In this document: in pieces, positions 46,941 to 60,258 of the stretch | Numbering within the stretch: the first letter of the stretch is position 1 | Layout: each line of letters starts with the position of its first letter | DNA from: Populus alba | Taxonomy: Eukaryota; Streptophyta; Magnoliopsida; Malpighiales; Salicaceae | Length of the DNA stretch: 64,000 bases | Assembly: GCF_005239225.2 (NCBI RefSeq) | Contig: NC_133284.1 | Span: forward strand, 50,872,697 to 50,936,696 | Direction of reading: 5' to 3' | Translations under genes and position numbers: made by a program | The notes under the pieces: model-generated | Told to the model about the DNA's origin: nothing | The model's database searches: none | The model's input: only the letters and a program-made list of their open reading frames with translations

Positions 46941-49230
46941 AAATAACAGTGAGGAGAGGTCAATTCCCTGTCATTTTTACGAGTACAATAATGTTGTTTT
47001 AAAAACTTTGCATGTGATATTAAATAACAAAGGTTCTCTCGGACGCGACTTTTGATATGGTGGCCAGTTTTTCATTGCCTTTTCTTTTTAAAACTTGATG
47101 AAGTTAGTTTGCAAATCCTTTGATATGAGTAGCAGTCATCAAGGTGGATGAAGAAGGAAATCTACAGCAACAATCAGAAGATATCATCAATCTGGAAAAA
47201 ACAGCAAGCACTGCATCAAAAGACGTGTAACTAAAATTAACCCTCTAATAATAATTAAATATCTTGGGAGTATCTCAGAAAGAAATCCTTTGATATTTTA
47301 ATTGCTCATTTAAAGCATATCAATCATGAAGTAGTTCAACTAACGTTAGTGTCTCAAGATTTAAATTATACTATTCTATTTACCTGTAATTTGCCGCAAG
47401 TTAAATAATTTTTTTAAAATTATAAATTTAAGTCTCAATTAATCTAACGATGAATAATAAAATTATAAAAATATTTTAATTAAAAATACAAAAAAAAAAA
47501 AAACAAACCAACTTAACTCAGGTTAACCTATTAAACATCATTTTCGGATCATAAAGTCAAAATAACCAAATAAATAATAAATAAAATAAATTATGAAGCA
47601 ATCAATCTAATATTAAATGACAAGATTAAAAAGAAAAAGTTAATAAAAAAACATGAGTCTACTGGATTAACCCACCAAACATGTAATTTGTTTAATAAGA
47701 GTAAAATAATCTAATAAAAAATAAATCTAAAGTTAAATAATGAATTGTTTTTATAACAACATTAATTAACAAAATAAAAATTATTAATCTAATAAATAGT
47801 GATATGTGAGGAGGGGTAAAAACACCTTCTGATTTAGTTTTTTCTTGTTAATTTAATATTAATTAGAGTTTTTAAAAAGAGAAAACGGGGACAAGTGAGA
47901 GACAGGGAAAAAAGAGAAAGTAAGCTCATCTTTTGATATGGTGGCTATCTTTGCCTTTTCTTTTTAAAACTTGATCCCCCTGGAAAAAAAAATCCTTGAC
48001 CCACCGAAAGTATTGGCCAAATTAATCCAACCTTTTTCTTCAATTTTCTTTTGAATCAAACTTCTAATTGGTCCTCAAAATTATAGTTGGCCCGATTGTA
48101 CCTGTTTTAGACCCCTTCTTGCTTTTTAAAATTTCTTTATTTTTTTTATTTCATCCCAAAATATCCTTGTAAAATATAAATTAAAATAAATTATGAAGTT
48201 CAAGTCTCAACCGATCCATTATTTGATGAAAATAACTTTCTATAGGTTTGATGAAAATATAGAAATTAACTAGGGATTAGGTAGAGTCTATTTCCAGTAT
48301 ACACCTTATTCTGCCTTATCTTTTAGCACCACACATTACCTCTCTGATTGAGGCCATAAAATCATGTTCTTGCTTTTCAAAACATTCTCCTGTTCCTCTT
48401 AGCACGAGATAGAATATAGAGCTAAAAAAACTTTACCTTATTTCAGCGGTCCTGACGAAAGCAAGGAAATAATGGTGAGAAGAGGTCAATTCCCTGTCAT
48501 TTTCACGAGGACAATAATATTGTTTTACAAACTTTGCATCTGATATTAATAACAAAGATAATAATGGTGATTTTCGACAATAATGATTACAATAATGTTT
48601 TAAAAAGTTTGCATGTGATATTTAATAACACTGGTTCTCTCGTACGCAACTTTTTTTTTTTTCCATTTAAGAAAATAAAATAATTTGAATGATTACTTAG
48701 ATATTTTAGGTATTTAAAAAAAATATTTATTTATTTATTTTAAATTAATATTTTTTTATCATTTTAATATGATAATGTTAAAAATGATTTTTAAAAAATA
48801 TATATTATTTTGATGTATTTTCAAATAAAAAACATTTTAAAAAACAACCGTTATCATATTTATAAACATACTTTAAATTCATGGGTTGTTGGATTATTGC
48901 ATCAATTTAGATTAATTAATTTTATTAAAGTAGTATTTTTTTTCTTTCTTAAAAAAATTCTTAATTTTAACTTCATCAAATCTAAATCAGACTTGATCGG
49001 TTCAACTGAATTTTCAACTTCAAAAAAAAAAAAACATGAAGTTAGTTTGCAAATCATTTGATATGAGTGCAGTCATGAAGGTGGATGAAGGAGGAAATCT
49101 ACAACCAGCAACAATAAGAAGATATCATCAATCTGGAAAAAACAGCAAGCACTGCATCAAAAGACGAGTAACTAAAATTAACCTTCTAATAATTAAACAT
49201 TTGGGAGTGTCTCAGAAAGAAATCTTTTGA
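46941..49230 (-). repeat. Two further copies of the NLR upstream-flank modules
   Basis: The tcaattccctgtcattttta/c block occurs at 46960 and 48487, followed by ggaaatctacag/aac at 47157 and 49095 and the attaacc(c/t)tctaataat block. The 48245-48400 segment repeats the ttctgcctt-tcttttagca block. Neither copy is attached to NLR coding sequence. An apparent 64-residue frame at 49036-49230 translates this repeat and is not a gene. Confidence 0.6.
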
Positions 49231-52200
49231 TATTTTAATTGCTCATTTAAAGCATATCAATCATGAAGTAGTTCAACTAACGTGTGTTTCAAGATTTAAA
49301 TTATATTATTTTATTTACCTGTAATTTGCCGCAAGATAAATAGTATTTTTTAAAAATTATAAAATTTAAATCTTAATTAATCTAATATTGAATAATAAAA
49401 TTAATTAAAAAAAATTAATTAAAAAAACAAATCGAATTAATTCGAGTTAACCCATTAATTATAATTCTCGGATCATGAAATCAAAATAATCCAATAAAAA
49501 ATAAATAAAACAAATTATAAAGCTTAATTATCAATCAATCTAAATATTATATGAGAAGAAAAAATTAATTAAAAAACATAAATTAATAATCAAATAAATA
49601 GTGTTTTGTGAGAAGAAGTTATAAAAAAATAAAAAAATAATAATCAAATAAAAACTCCTTCTCATTTAGTATTTTCTTGTTAATTTAATAGTAATTAGAG
49701 TTTTTAGAAAAGAAGACGGGGACCAGTGAGAGAAAGTAAGCGCTCATCTTTTGATATGGTGCCAGTTTTTCTTTGCCTGTACTTGATATGGTGCCAGTTT
49801 TTAAAAGAACCCCACAGTAACTGTAGCAGAGTTGAAGGGGTTATGTAAAAAGAAGCTAAACTCCACCGAAAGTATTGGAGCACTAGCTTTGATACCTGCG
49901 CGATGCCGCAGGTCTTTTTTTTTATATAAAAAATATTAAAAAAAATAAAAATTTAAAAATCTTGGGTTTTTCTGCAAAGTTATACCCAAAAATTTTGGGT
50001 TTGGCTGCAATGCCTGACCTAAGAGTAATATTTATAATATTAATAATAAAATTAAACTTGCATGACCCAAGATAAGTGAGCCTAACTATAACACCGGATC
50101 CAAGAATATTGGATGTGGGTCTGGCTATAAGGTCGTGTCATAAAAGTGTGATAATTAAATAGATTAATTAAAAAAACAAAGAAAAAAAATCAACAGAAAG
50201 GAAAAAACTAATGAAGAAAAAGAAATTGAATTAATTGGGTTAACACTTTAAACCAGGTTATCCCGTAAAACCTGAGATTTGCGTCATGAAAGTTTGATAA
50301 CTAAATAGAAAAAAAAATGACAGGTTTACCCAGAATTAACAGGGTTAACCCATCAAACCAAGTTAACTCGTCAAGCCCAGGATACGTGTCATGAAAGTCT
50401 GATAATTAAATAGAAAGAACATTAACTTTAACAAACTAAACTAAATGAAAAAAATAACTCGCCAAATTAAGTTAACCCATCAAAACCGAGATTCGTATCA
50501 TGAAAATATGATAACTAAATAAATAAAAATTTAACATTAACAAACTAAATCAAACAAAAACAATTCATTAAAAAAAATTAAAAAGAAAAAAACAGTCATA
50601 TAATATAATACAATATAATAATAATTATAATGAAAAAACGTGGAGAAAGCTAAAGATAAAGCTCAAGCTAAATTCTCAACCAACTCAATATTAAAAAAAC
50701 AAATTTAACAAAGATAATTTAAAAAATAAACATGTGAGGGAAACACTGCATCCAAACAAAAATCATGTAAGAGAAACACTGTAGTAATCCATAGTATTTT
50801 TTTTCTTTTTGAAAAAAGCTACAAAGCTAAGTTCTCAATCAGTTTAATCAAAGTATGATAACTAAATTAAATTTTTTTTTTTCACATTAACAAACTAAAT
50901 TAAACAAAAAAAAATTCATTAAAAGAAAAAAAACACACAAGAAAAAAGCAAAAAAAAAACCCATGGGAAAAACAAAAAAAAAAAGTCAAGTGTTTCATTG
51001 TGTGCATAGTGATACATTATATGTAAAAAAACAAAAGAAACAAAAGCGAGGGAAAAAAAATTGCTACAATGAAAAACACACGCGTTAAAAAAATATGTAA
51101 AAAAAAAACAAAAAAAGGAAAAACTGCTACAGAAAAAAAATGGTACAGAAGAAAAAATTACAAAAAAAAAAACTTTTCTACAGTAAAAAAAACTACGCAT
51201 TTTAGTATATTACTTAATTATATGTAAAAAACAGAAGAAATAAAAGCGAGAAAAAAACTGCTACAGTGAAAAAATATTTTTAAAAAAAAAAAATGCTACA
51301 GAAAAAAAAAACGAAAAACAAAAAAAAAATACCACAGAAAAAAAATAAAAATAAAAACTATAAAAAAAAACAATTTTAGCTACAGTGAAAAAACTACTCA
51401 TTTTAGTATATCACTTAATTATAATAATAATTATTATATATAATAATAATAATAATAATTATTATTATTATATATAAGTATAATTAAAAAGCGTGGAGAA
51501 GCTACAGTGCTTTTCCACGCGTTTTAGAGGTCTTTTAATTATATTAGAGTTTTTAAAAGACAAAACAGGGACATGATTGATCTTCGAGGAATTTCCACAA
51601 ATCCAACTTTTTTCACTTTTCCAAGATACACACCATCTTATTATGGTGATCTTCGAGGAATTTCGACAAATCCAATTTTTTTCTTCAATTTTCTTTTGAA
51701 TCAAACTTCTAATTGATCCTCAAAATTATAGCTGGCATGATTGTACTTGTTTTAGACCACTTCTTGCTTTTTAATTTTTTTTTTGTTTGATTTCATCCCA
51801 AATCATAATTTTTATTTCATTTTATTTTTTGTGATTTTTGGAATACTTGATATTTTTTTTCACTATTGTTTCTTTTAAAAAAATATGTTCAATTTTGTCT
51901 ATAAAATGTTTTGATTCCCAATTTATGTGTTTTTTAAAGGGGTAAAATTGGGTTATTTACCATGAGTAAAAAATGTATTTCATCAATTTAATAAAATATA
52001 TGAAATATTCAAGGCATAATTAAAAATTAAAAAGAATTGTTAAGAATACCAAAAGACCAAGTTTAGAAGTTAAGGAACCTCTCAAAATAAACCCTTATAT
52101 AGATTGAGTTTCAAATTAAACAAGGTAAGAGGCTACTTGATGTGACTTTAAAAAAATTTCAAGATGATATTTAATTTTTTTATATATATATGTTAAGATG

Positions 52201-54300
52201 ATATTTTTTTTATCGACTTGGGTTATCTCGGGCGAAGTCACTAAATCCGCAAATTGAGCGATGGGCATGGATGCGATCAATAACTTATTTTTTTGTATTT
52301 ACTTTCTAACTATAAGATAATAAAAATTGACATGCAAAGTAAAGCTATTAATTCAATGTTAAATAATAAAATTATAAAAAAATTCAATGAAAAAAAAAAA
52401 AAAACAAACCAAGTTAACTCGGGTTAACTCATTAAGCATTATTCTCGGATCATGAAGTCGAAATAACCCAATAAAAACAAATTATGAAACTCAATTATCA
52501 ATCAACCTAATATTAAATAACAAGACCGAGAGTTAATTTAAAAAAAAATCCGAGTCAACTGTATTAACCCACCAAAACATGTGATTCATCTAATAGGAGT
52601 TAAATAATCTAATAAAAAATAAATTTAAAATTAAATAATAAATTGTTTTTATAAAAAAAACATTAATTAAAAAAATAAAAAATATTAATTTAACAAATTC
52701 TAATTTGTGAGGAGAGGCAAAAACACCTAATTTAGTTTTTTCTTGTTAATTTAATATTAATTTGAGTTTTTAAAAGAGAAAACAACAACAAGTGAGAGAC
52801 AGGGAAAAAAGAAAAAGTAAGCTCATATTTTGATACGATAGCCGGGCCAGTTTTTTCTTTGCCTTTTCTTTTTAAAACCTGACCCCCCCTTGGACATAAA
52901 AATCCTTGACCCACCGAAAGTAGTGGCCAAATTAATCCAACCTTTTTCTTCAATTTTCTTTTGAATTAAACTTTCTAATTGGTCCTCAAAATTATAGTTG
53001 GCCTGACTTCTTGCTTTTTAAAATTTATTTATTTGTTTGATTTCATCCCAAATCATAATTTTTATTTTTATTTTATTTTTTTGTGATTTTTTGAATTCTT
53101 GATATTTTTTCACAATTGTTTCTTTTAAAAAAATATGTTCAATTTTGTTTACAAAATGTTTTGATGCACAATTTAAATGTTTTTTAAAGGGAGTAAAAAT
53201 TGGGTTATTGATCATGAGTAAAAAATGTATCACATCTATTTAATAAAACATATGTTTATGGAATAATCAAGACATAATTAAAAATTAAAAAGAATTGTTA
53301 ACGATAATAAAAGATGAAGTTGAGAAGTTAAGAAACCTTCTAAATTGAGCTCTTACATGGATTGAGTTCAAATTAAACAGGACAAGAGTCTACATGTGAT
53401 CTTACAGAAAAAAATTTAAAACGATATCTTTTTAAGTTTTTTTTTATATATATATTAAAATGATAATATTTTTTATAGATTTGAGTTATTTGGGATAAGC
53501 ATATATGGCATTAATAACGTATTTTTTTTGTATTTATGTTCTAACTATAAGATAATAAAAGTTGGCATGCAAAGGAAAGCTATCAAATAAAGTTTAATTG
53601 AGGAAAACCAAACAGGAGGTTTGTAACAAAAAAAATAGTGCCTTCAAATGTTATAAAAAATTAAAAAAACAAACGGTATTTAATCAAACAACAAACAAAA
53701 AAGTTTTATCAATCAAATAAATGTTTTTATATAAAAAAGAAAAAAAAAACACCATGAAAGGGTGTAAAGAAAGAAATGTTGCTAAAATAATATGAAAAAA
53801 GGTTACAATCTTAAAAAAAAAAAAAAATTGAAATTTCAATGGTATTGGTATCCGATAAAAAAGTTATAATTGTTTTTTAACTGGTCCTTTAGAATGATTA
53901 AAGTGTTAAAGGTCTATGTACCTAACTCATTAAAGAAAAGGCCTCCCTCGTGGGCCAGACTTTTTAATTTTTTATATTAAAAAGTGGAAGACATATCATC
54001 TCTTCTTTATAAAAGAAAAAAAAATAATAATGTATTGCTACAATTACATTTGAAAATGAGGCATTGTTTGCTTGTTTAGAATTTAATGACGGATTAGGTT
54101 ATGGGTATTTTATGCTCAAAAATTCATTTTTCATTTAGGGATAGAAATCCTTGAACTGTAGCAGAGCTGAAGGTTAAGTAAAAAAAAGAAGCTAAACTCC
54201 ACCGAAAGTATTGGAGCATTAGAGTTTCTAAAAGGCAAAACGGCGACAAGTGTTTTCCGCGTGTCCGAGATACACACCATGATATGGTGATCTTCGAGGA
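49231..54300. repeat. AT-rich repeat mosaic with A-rich ctacagtg-containing DNA
   Basis: No gene is supported. The stretch 50030-50560 has repeated ggttaaccc(a/g)tcaaa and catgaaagt-tgataa phrases. The stretch 50930-51480 is almost pure A-runs punctuated by ctacag(tg). 51570-51670 and 54240-54300 share atcttcgaggaatttc. 51660-51960, 52940-53250 and 48030-48160 share a (cttcaattttcttttgaat) segment. 53300-53830 matches 25480-26040. Low-complexity reading frames such as 50919-51200 are rejected. Confidence 0.5.
51491..51520. repeat. Hairpin gcgtggagaa...ttttccacgc
   Basis: Ten-base arms (one G:T-type mismatch) enclose the loop gctacagtgc. The same ctacagtg word is scattered through the preceding 500 bp, and a half-copy of the stem (cgtggagaaagcta) occurs at 50639. 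Its role is unknown; it could be the end structure of a small element. Confidence 0.5.
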
Positions 54301-56034
54301 ATTTCTTATCTTTTGATGTGGTGCTCTAAGATATTGTGGTCCTCCAGAATCGATTTAAAAACTTCAAAACCAAAATCTTTTTATAAATACTTTTATATTC
54401 GGTCTCTTCGTAATCTCAACAGGGGCAAACATTAAATATACCATTAAATTACTTGAGTATTATCGATTTTGCACCCAATTTATTTTTTATATCAATTTTA
54501 TTACTAAATTATTTTGATTTTTCAATTAAGTATTTTATTACCCAAGGGCCTACAAATATTTTTTTTTCCATAGAAAAGCATTGTTCTTCAACTAATAGAA
54601 ATAGAACTAGTTAACATTATGTTATTGGTTGGATAAGAGAAAATTTAATATAAAAAATTAATATTTAGGTAATGAAAAATTTATTGACTAATTATTAAAC
54701 TCGGTCTAATGAGTTAATCTTGAAATCTTTTAATCTGATTATTTATCTCACTAGGAATTCAAATCAAATTGTTTAAGAGTTTTCTTGATCATAAATTCCA
54801 TTTAGTTTAATATTTTTTTTATAAAATTATTTTTATTTAATTATATGATAAAAAATTAATACTCGAAAACAAAGCAAATGCTATTTTTATTTAATTATAT
54901 AATAAAAAATGCAACACTTGAATCCTACAACTTGTGTTCGGTTCTGGGGTTTAAAATTTGTCAGCCTATGCCCCGGGAAATAGCTTATGAATGGACTTTT
55001 TTTGGCTTATTATATGATGGATTTTTTTGTTAATTAAGATAATATAACAGTTGAGTTGTAGTGCTGTAACTAAATTGTGTTAAGCATTTTTTGGATAAAG
55101 AAAGAATTCTCTTTTTCTTTCATTTTATTGGTTTTCTCATGTGGAATATTGAGTCTATTTCTTTTTTCCAGTTGCAGAATTGATAAATTTATGAAAATAT
55201 TGCTTATACAAACAGATTTGTACCCTACAAATATACTATTAAAACCATATTTGAATTCTATATTCCTAAATGATGGAACAGTAAAGATTGTTGCATGTAC
55301 ATATTCTCCTTCAAAAAACAAATAATAAAATCCTATATGTCAATGAAGATTTAATTATAACTAATTAGCGCTGTAATTTATTAAAATTAATTATTTAATC
55401 CTTGTAGTATATTTTATGAAACATTCCATTAACTATATATATAAAATACCTTCCTTCCTAATGAAATTTCCCCAACTAGCTGCTTCTTCTTTTCCTTTTT
55501 CTTTTTTTCAAGAAGGAAGCAAAAAAAAAAAAAAAACTTGTAAAAGAACTTGAAATTGACAGTACTAAACTATATATAACTAAAAATAAGAATTTAAACA
55601 TATTGTTATTGAAACTATGGAATTGATTAATTAGTTTTATCAAGACTAAATTATTATTTGCTAAGTGTGCTTTCTAATAAAAAAAATTTGAGTAAGGATT
55701 GTCTCGATGTGACCTGGTCAACTTGACAGGTCTAAAAACAAATCGGACAACCGTTAAAAATATAGTTTAACTAAACAAATTCAAGAAGGCATATTTTTAA
55801 AAAATAATATTGAGACAAAAATATATTTGATCAACTTAGGTTAACTCGAGTTACCATGTCAAATTTGCGACCCAAATTATGAGGTTAAAATAAACTTCAT
55901 AGAAAGCAAATCAAAACCAAATATGAAATCTAATTCCCAATTAAACCAATGTTGAAGAATGAAATTGAAAAGGAAAATAATTAAAAAAGAGAGAAAAAAA
56001 CAAATAACTCGAGTCAACTCGGGTTCACCTGAGG
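54301..56034. other. Unassigned AT-rich stretch
   Basis: I see no gene, terminal repeat or clear element. An overlapping pair of reading frames on opposite strands (55070-55325) is a chance open stretch. Between 55700 and 56030 the phrase aactcg(g/a)gtt recurs, as in the repeat mosaic to the left. An A-run lies at 55520-55535. Confidence 0.35.
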
Positions 56035-57051
56035 AAGAGGGACACTTTGTCTCTTATGGTGCAAAATCTCAGCCCTTGATTCGACCGGAAAGCATCCCAA
56101 TCATTGGCTCAAAGCAGCAATCATGAACTGTCAGTTTTGCAGCTTCGATCAGCCCGAACGGCTTACGCTAGCGTGTAGTCAGGATCACAGGATCGTTTGC
56201 GTGTACGTTTCATCCAATTTGGTGACGAAAACGAGGCGCCAAATGCCTTGGGAAGGTGGCCACCCAACCAGCCTTGTTGGAGAAGAAGATGAATAGTACT
56301 TACGATTTAGTCCTTCAATTTGTGATTTATTTCTATCTACACCCCTGATTGGCTTCAAACTTTTAATTTTGTTTAATTTTTACCCATGAAGAACTTCAAT
56401 TTCAACTCCAGATTTTAGCGCATTTTTTTCTTTGGTCCTTGGTTTTAGATTTATGCAATTTGACCCTTAATTGATCAATGAACTTTCAATTTATTCAATT
56501 TGACCCTTAATTTGGTCAATTTCAGCCCCTTTATTACGCACCTTTTTCAATTTAGTCCTTGGCTTTGGATTTCTTCAATCAAGTCCCTAATTGGCCATCA
56601 GACTTCAATATCCATGCAATTAAGGCCCTGATTTGACCAAATCAACTCTTAAAAATTCTATTTTGACCGCAGAACTTTAATTTCTTCCAATTAAAGCCTA
56701 AATTGACTTAAAAAATAATTTTTCTTGTAATCAAACCCTATATAAATTCAATTAAACCTCCAATAAAATTTAATTGAGTCCATAAACATTTGATTTTGAA
56801 CTTTTTTTCCTTGAATTGAATTTTTCTTTATCAACAGGACTATTCATCTGTAAAAAATATACAATCAAATTTTAATTTTTGAATTTTTGAGCCTCCTCAA
56901 CCAACTTCTAGCCATTTTCTGGGCGCTCTGACATCCTATTCTTATTGTTATTATTTTTTTTGGATTTTTTGTTTTTTTGTTCGAATAATTTTTTTGATTT
57001 TTTGGAAGAAAAAAATGAATTTGGGAGAATAACCCAAAAAATGGGTTATGA
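56035..57051 (-). mobile_element. Truncated inverted copy of a Tat/Ogre-type LTR
   Basis: Read on the minus strand, this starts at 57051 with tgtcataacccattttttgg, matching the opening of the LTR at 896 (tgttgtaacccattttttgg). It continues with the same U3 phrases (gcctaaattgac, gggccttaattgcatg, tttgaccaaatca on the plus strand, 56600-56780). The GC-rich middle, TATA region and the gggtgcgaca end are missing, so only the 5' part of an LTR is recognisable. The left limit near 56035 is approximate. Confidence 0.6.
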
Positions 57052-57434
57052 CAATACCCCTAGACCTAAGGCATGCTATTTTGTCTACTAAAAGATAAAA
57101 CCAGTCTTTCATTATGTGAATTTCATGGTGAAAGACTGATTTTTTTTAGTATAATATAAAGAAAAAACTCGTTGTTTTTTCTTTTTTCAAAATTGAGTAA
57201 TTGAATTCTAGCGTAACTAAACACCGAACTTATTTACTCGATTGAGAGCATTTGTCGATTAAGCCATTAAGTTGCTAGCTACTTGTTAGGCTTTTACAAA
57301 GCTGTGACTGAGTGGGCCATTTTATGTGAATATCTATAATGGTGTAATTTTGAACTTAAAGAGCCTAATTTCAATGAAAGTACAATTTATTGTGTCAAAG
57401 AAATTGTTTTAAAAAAAGAGTTGAAAGCATTAAG
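57052..57434. other. Unassigned stretch between LTR fragment and hAT element
   Basis: The first 100 bp (aaggcatgctattttgtctac) resemble 7820-7890 in the left-hand duplicated segment. No gene is visible. The last 8 bp (gcattaag, 57427-57434) are the left copy of the hAT target duplication. Confidence 0.45.
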
Positions 57435-57721
57435 CATAGTTTTGAAACCCGACCCGGTCATTGACCCGGTCGACCTTCTGGGTCACGGGTCAGGTGGGTT
57501 GACCCGGGTTAACCCGGGTCAACCCAAAAAAACCTATATAAAAAAAAAAACACATAACTAATTACAATACAACACTTCCTTAAACCAAATTTAAATTATA
57601 AACCAACAACATAAATTTAATTCAATATCCAAAATACAAACCAAATATAAATTATAAAATATTTAAAACAAAACATCCAACCACATAAATTCCAACAACA
57701 TAAATTCTAAAATATTTAAAA

Positions 57722-57853
57722 CAAAACATCAAAATTTAAAACAACAACACATTCACTTATGTTGAATTAACACATTAAGTTATTCTGCAAAACATCAAAA
57801 TTTAAAACAACAACACATTCACTTATGTTGAATTAACACATTAAGTTATTCTG
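57722..57853. repeat. Exact 66-bp tandem duplication at the transposase stop codon
   Basis: Two copies (57722-57787 and 57788-57853) appear identical, each with caacacattcacttatgttg. The second copy contains the TAA stop of the transposase frame (57846-57848). Identity indicates a very recent event. Confidence 0.9.
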
Positions 57854-60020
57854 TCTCCATGGAAGAAAAATTTGGATCAAATGTCGATGGAATGGAGCCA
57901 ATATCGTCAACACCTAATAAATCTTCAAACATACTCCAATTTCTCTCACATCCCGAAGAACTACAAGTTTGACTTAACACTCGTATAGCCAATTGTTGTA
58001 GATTTGGAGCGCTGGTTCCATATGTCATCCACCATTCATCTATACAAAAAAATAATAAGTAAAAGTGTAAGACTGTCAAATAATATTTTTAAATATACAA
58101 ATTATATACCTGGAGGCATAAGAGTGCGATTATTTTTTGCGGACACTCGGCCAAAGTCATGTTCAGCATTCCTAAAAACTTCATCTCACTTGTAATCTTA
58201 CTTTGTAATGGTAGATTTCCATGTGCATACTTCTCAAGAACATCTAGAAGTGCAGAAATGGTGCTCATATGTTTATCCATTATATTTGCATCATATTGAA
58301 ATCGAGGATTCAACCAAAATGCCGCTGCATAAAGATTTCTATAAAAATTGTCCATCCCACCGATTATTGATAATGTCTATGAAAGGTTTCACTGTAGGCT
58401 TTCTCTTTTGAAATCTCCTCATCATTTCTTCTTTTGCATGATGAATAGCATCATACAAATATCCCATCGAAGGTCTAGCATCACCATCAACCAATCGTAG
58501 AACTCGAACTAAAGGTTCACTCATTCGCACAATTATTGCACATTCTTCCCAAAACAAAGAGTCTAGCACACTTTCAACAAACTTTTTTCCTTTGATATCT
58601 TTAGCATAAGCAGATGAGACCCATTCCCTAGATGTCACCATAGCTCTCAACTGATCTTTATGAGCTAAAATGCTTTGCAATGCAATGAAATTGGTGGCAA
58701 AACGAGTAGGAGCTGGACGAAGTATTTCTTTTCCTCCAGTGAACTTCCTCATCAAATACAATGGATAACAATGATTATAAATATACTTAGTGATACCAGA
58801 AGCATGCTCAACAACAGAACCAACTGACTGCAATTTACCAATGTCCTGGAGTATGAGGTTGATGCAATGAGCAGCACAAGGAGACCAAAATATTGAATGA
58901 AATTCTTCCATCAATAACCTGCCAGCAGCAACATAATTTGCAGCATTATCAGTCACCATATGCACAATGTTTTCTACCCCAACATACAAAACAACCTCTC
59001 TAAACAACTGATACAGCAATCTAGCAGTCTTTGAGACATCTGATACATCCACCGTTTTCAAAAAACTGTTCCTTTAGGACAATATACTAAGAAGTTAATT
59101 AAAGTCCTCCTCTTCTGATCTGTCCATCCATCAGCCATTAATGTGCAACAGTCTTCTTCCAAATCGCCCGATAACTCTCAACATAAATCTTCACTTCATC
59201 AACCGCTTTTGCCAAGTAATAACCACGGATAGCATGCAAGTTTGGTCCTTTATAACCAGGACCCATGGTTGTTACAGCATCTATGGCATGCTGATAATAC
59301 ACAGAGTTAACAGCATTAAATGGAACACATGCATCAAACATCCACTTCGCTAAAGCAAGATCACACCGTTCAACTGCTTCTTTCCTTTGCCAACAATTCT
59401 GAAGAGACTTTTGAGCACCAGGAGTTGTTCTCGGCATGAAATATGTCCCTAATGTTGCAGATTTCTTCTGCTTTCCATAGCTTGTAGTTGATTGTTTTAC
59501 AGTACCGGTGCTTTGAATCTTTTTCTTTTTGCAACCTTCGGTGGTAACATATGTTTTTTTAGTATTGACATCCTCATCCTCCTCCTCCTCATCATCATCA
59601 CCATCATCATATTCTAATTGCCTAATCATCAATTTTTCATGCTCCTTTGTTGTGCATTAAAGGATTGAAATCTGCTTGCATTTCTCTAATTCTTTTTTTC
59701 GTTTCAACATTTCCTTTAAGGTTCAAAAGCATTTGATGTCGAACATCAGGAGGACATTTGCGACATTGTCCAACTTCTCCTTTAGCTCCAGCTAAATGTT
59801 GCTTAAATCGATTAATACCACCACCCGCAAATACTTTAGCACAATATAAACAAACTAATTTAGTTTTTTTACATCCAACACTAAGTTCGGAGCTTCTCTA
59901 CAATGACCCCATGCTAAATCTGTTTTTCCTCTACTACCCACTTGACATGGAAATTGAAGGTTGAGATGATTGGGCCGTTGAAGGATCACTACTTGGAGTA
60001 CTACCATCATGTGAAGACAT
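57846..60020 (-). pseudogene. hAT transposase (BED zinc finger, DUF659, hAT C-terminal region), broken
   Basis: In order on the minus strand: a Ser-rich start (ATG at 60020); a BED zinc finger (C-x2-C in VCLYC, then NRFKQHLAGAK and GQCRKC, about 59755-59870); an acidic linker (DDGDDDEEEEDED, about 59575-59615); DUF659 with MADGWTD and VTDNAANYVAAG; the RWD motif near 58350; and the C-terminal GTSAPNLQQLAIRVLSQTCS with GCERNWS near 57935. A 70-bp intron (58040-58109, gtatat...tatag) precedes DEWWMTYG. At least eight frame breaks are inferred, near 59936, 59868, 59655, 59640, 59160, 59072, 58352 and 58165, all one-base homopolymer changes. The C-terminus jumps from NWSMF to a short acidic tail, so part of the dimerisation domain is deleted. 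It should not make an active transposase. Confidence 0.9.
58040..58109 (-). other. Intron of the hAT transposase
   Basis: The donor gtatat follows CTCCAG and the acceptor ttgtatag precedes ATGAATGG. Removing 70 bp joins the codons for MPP to DEWWMTYG in frame, which is the conserved sequence order of this transposase family. Confidence 0.75.
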
Positions 60021-60258
60021 TTTCAAACCTGACATAATGCAATAGAATTGCATAACTTTCCATCACTGATAATTCTGAATTCAACTTTATGCATGAAGTA
60101 TTTTATATAAATAAACTTTATGCATGACAAAAATAATTCTCAATTCAACACTCCAATTCGATATACAATATCTCCATAACAATTTCTCATAATCCTGCAC
60201 AAGGCTCGAATTTCTAGTAAACAATCATGAAAAATTAAATTTCATCCCATTTCTTTAC

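Noticed and set aside
49894..49920. Hairpin (acctgc/gcaggt) followed by a T-run, resembling a terminator
   Set aside because: Only six paired bases, in a plant repeat region with no gene ending there; a bacterial-type terminator makes no sense in this context.
50919..51200. 93-residue minus-strand ORF
   Set aside because: It is almost entirely Phe, Leu, Ser and Cys from A-rich DNA.
55070..55325. 82-83 residue ORFs on both strands
   Set aside because: They overlap each other, have no recognisable domain or codon-level support, and occur in AT-rich spacer.
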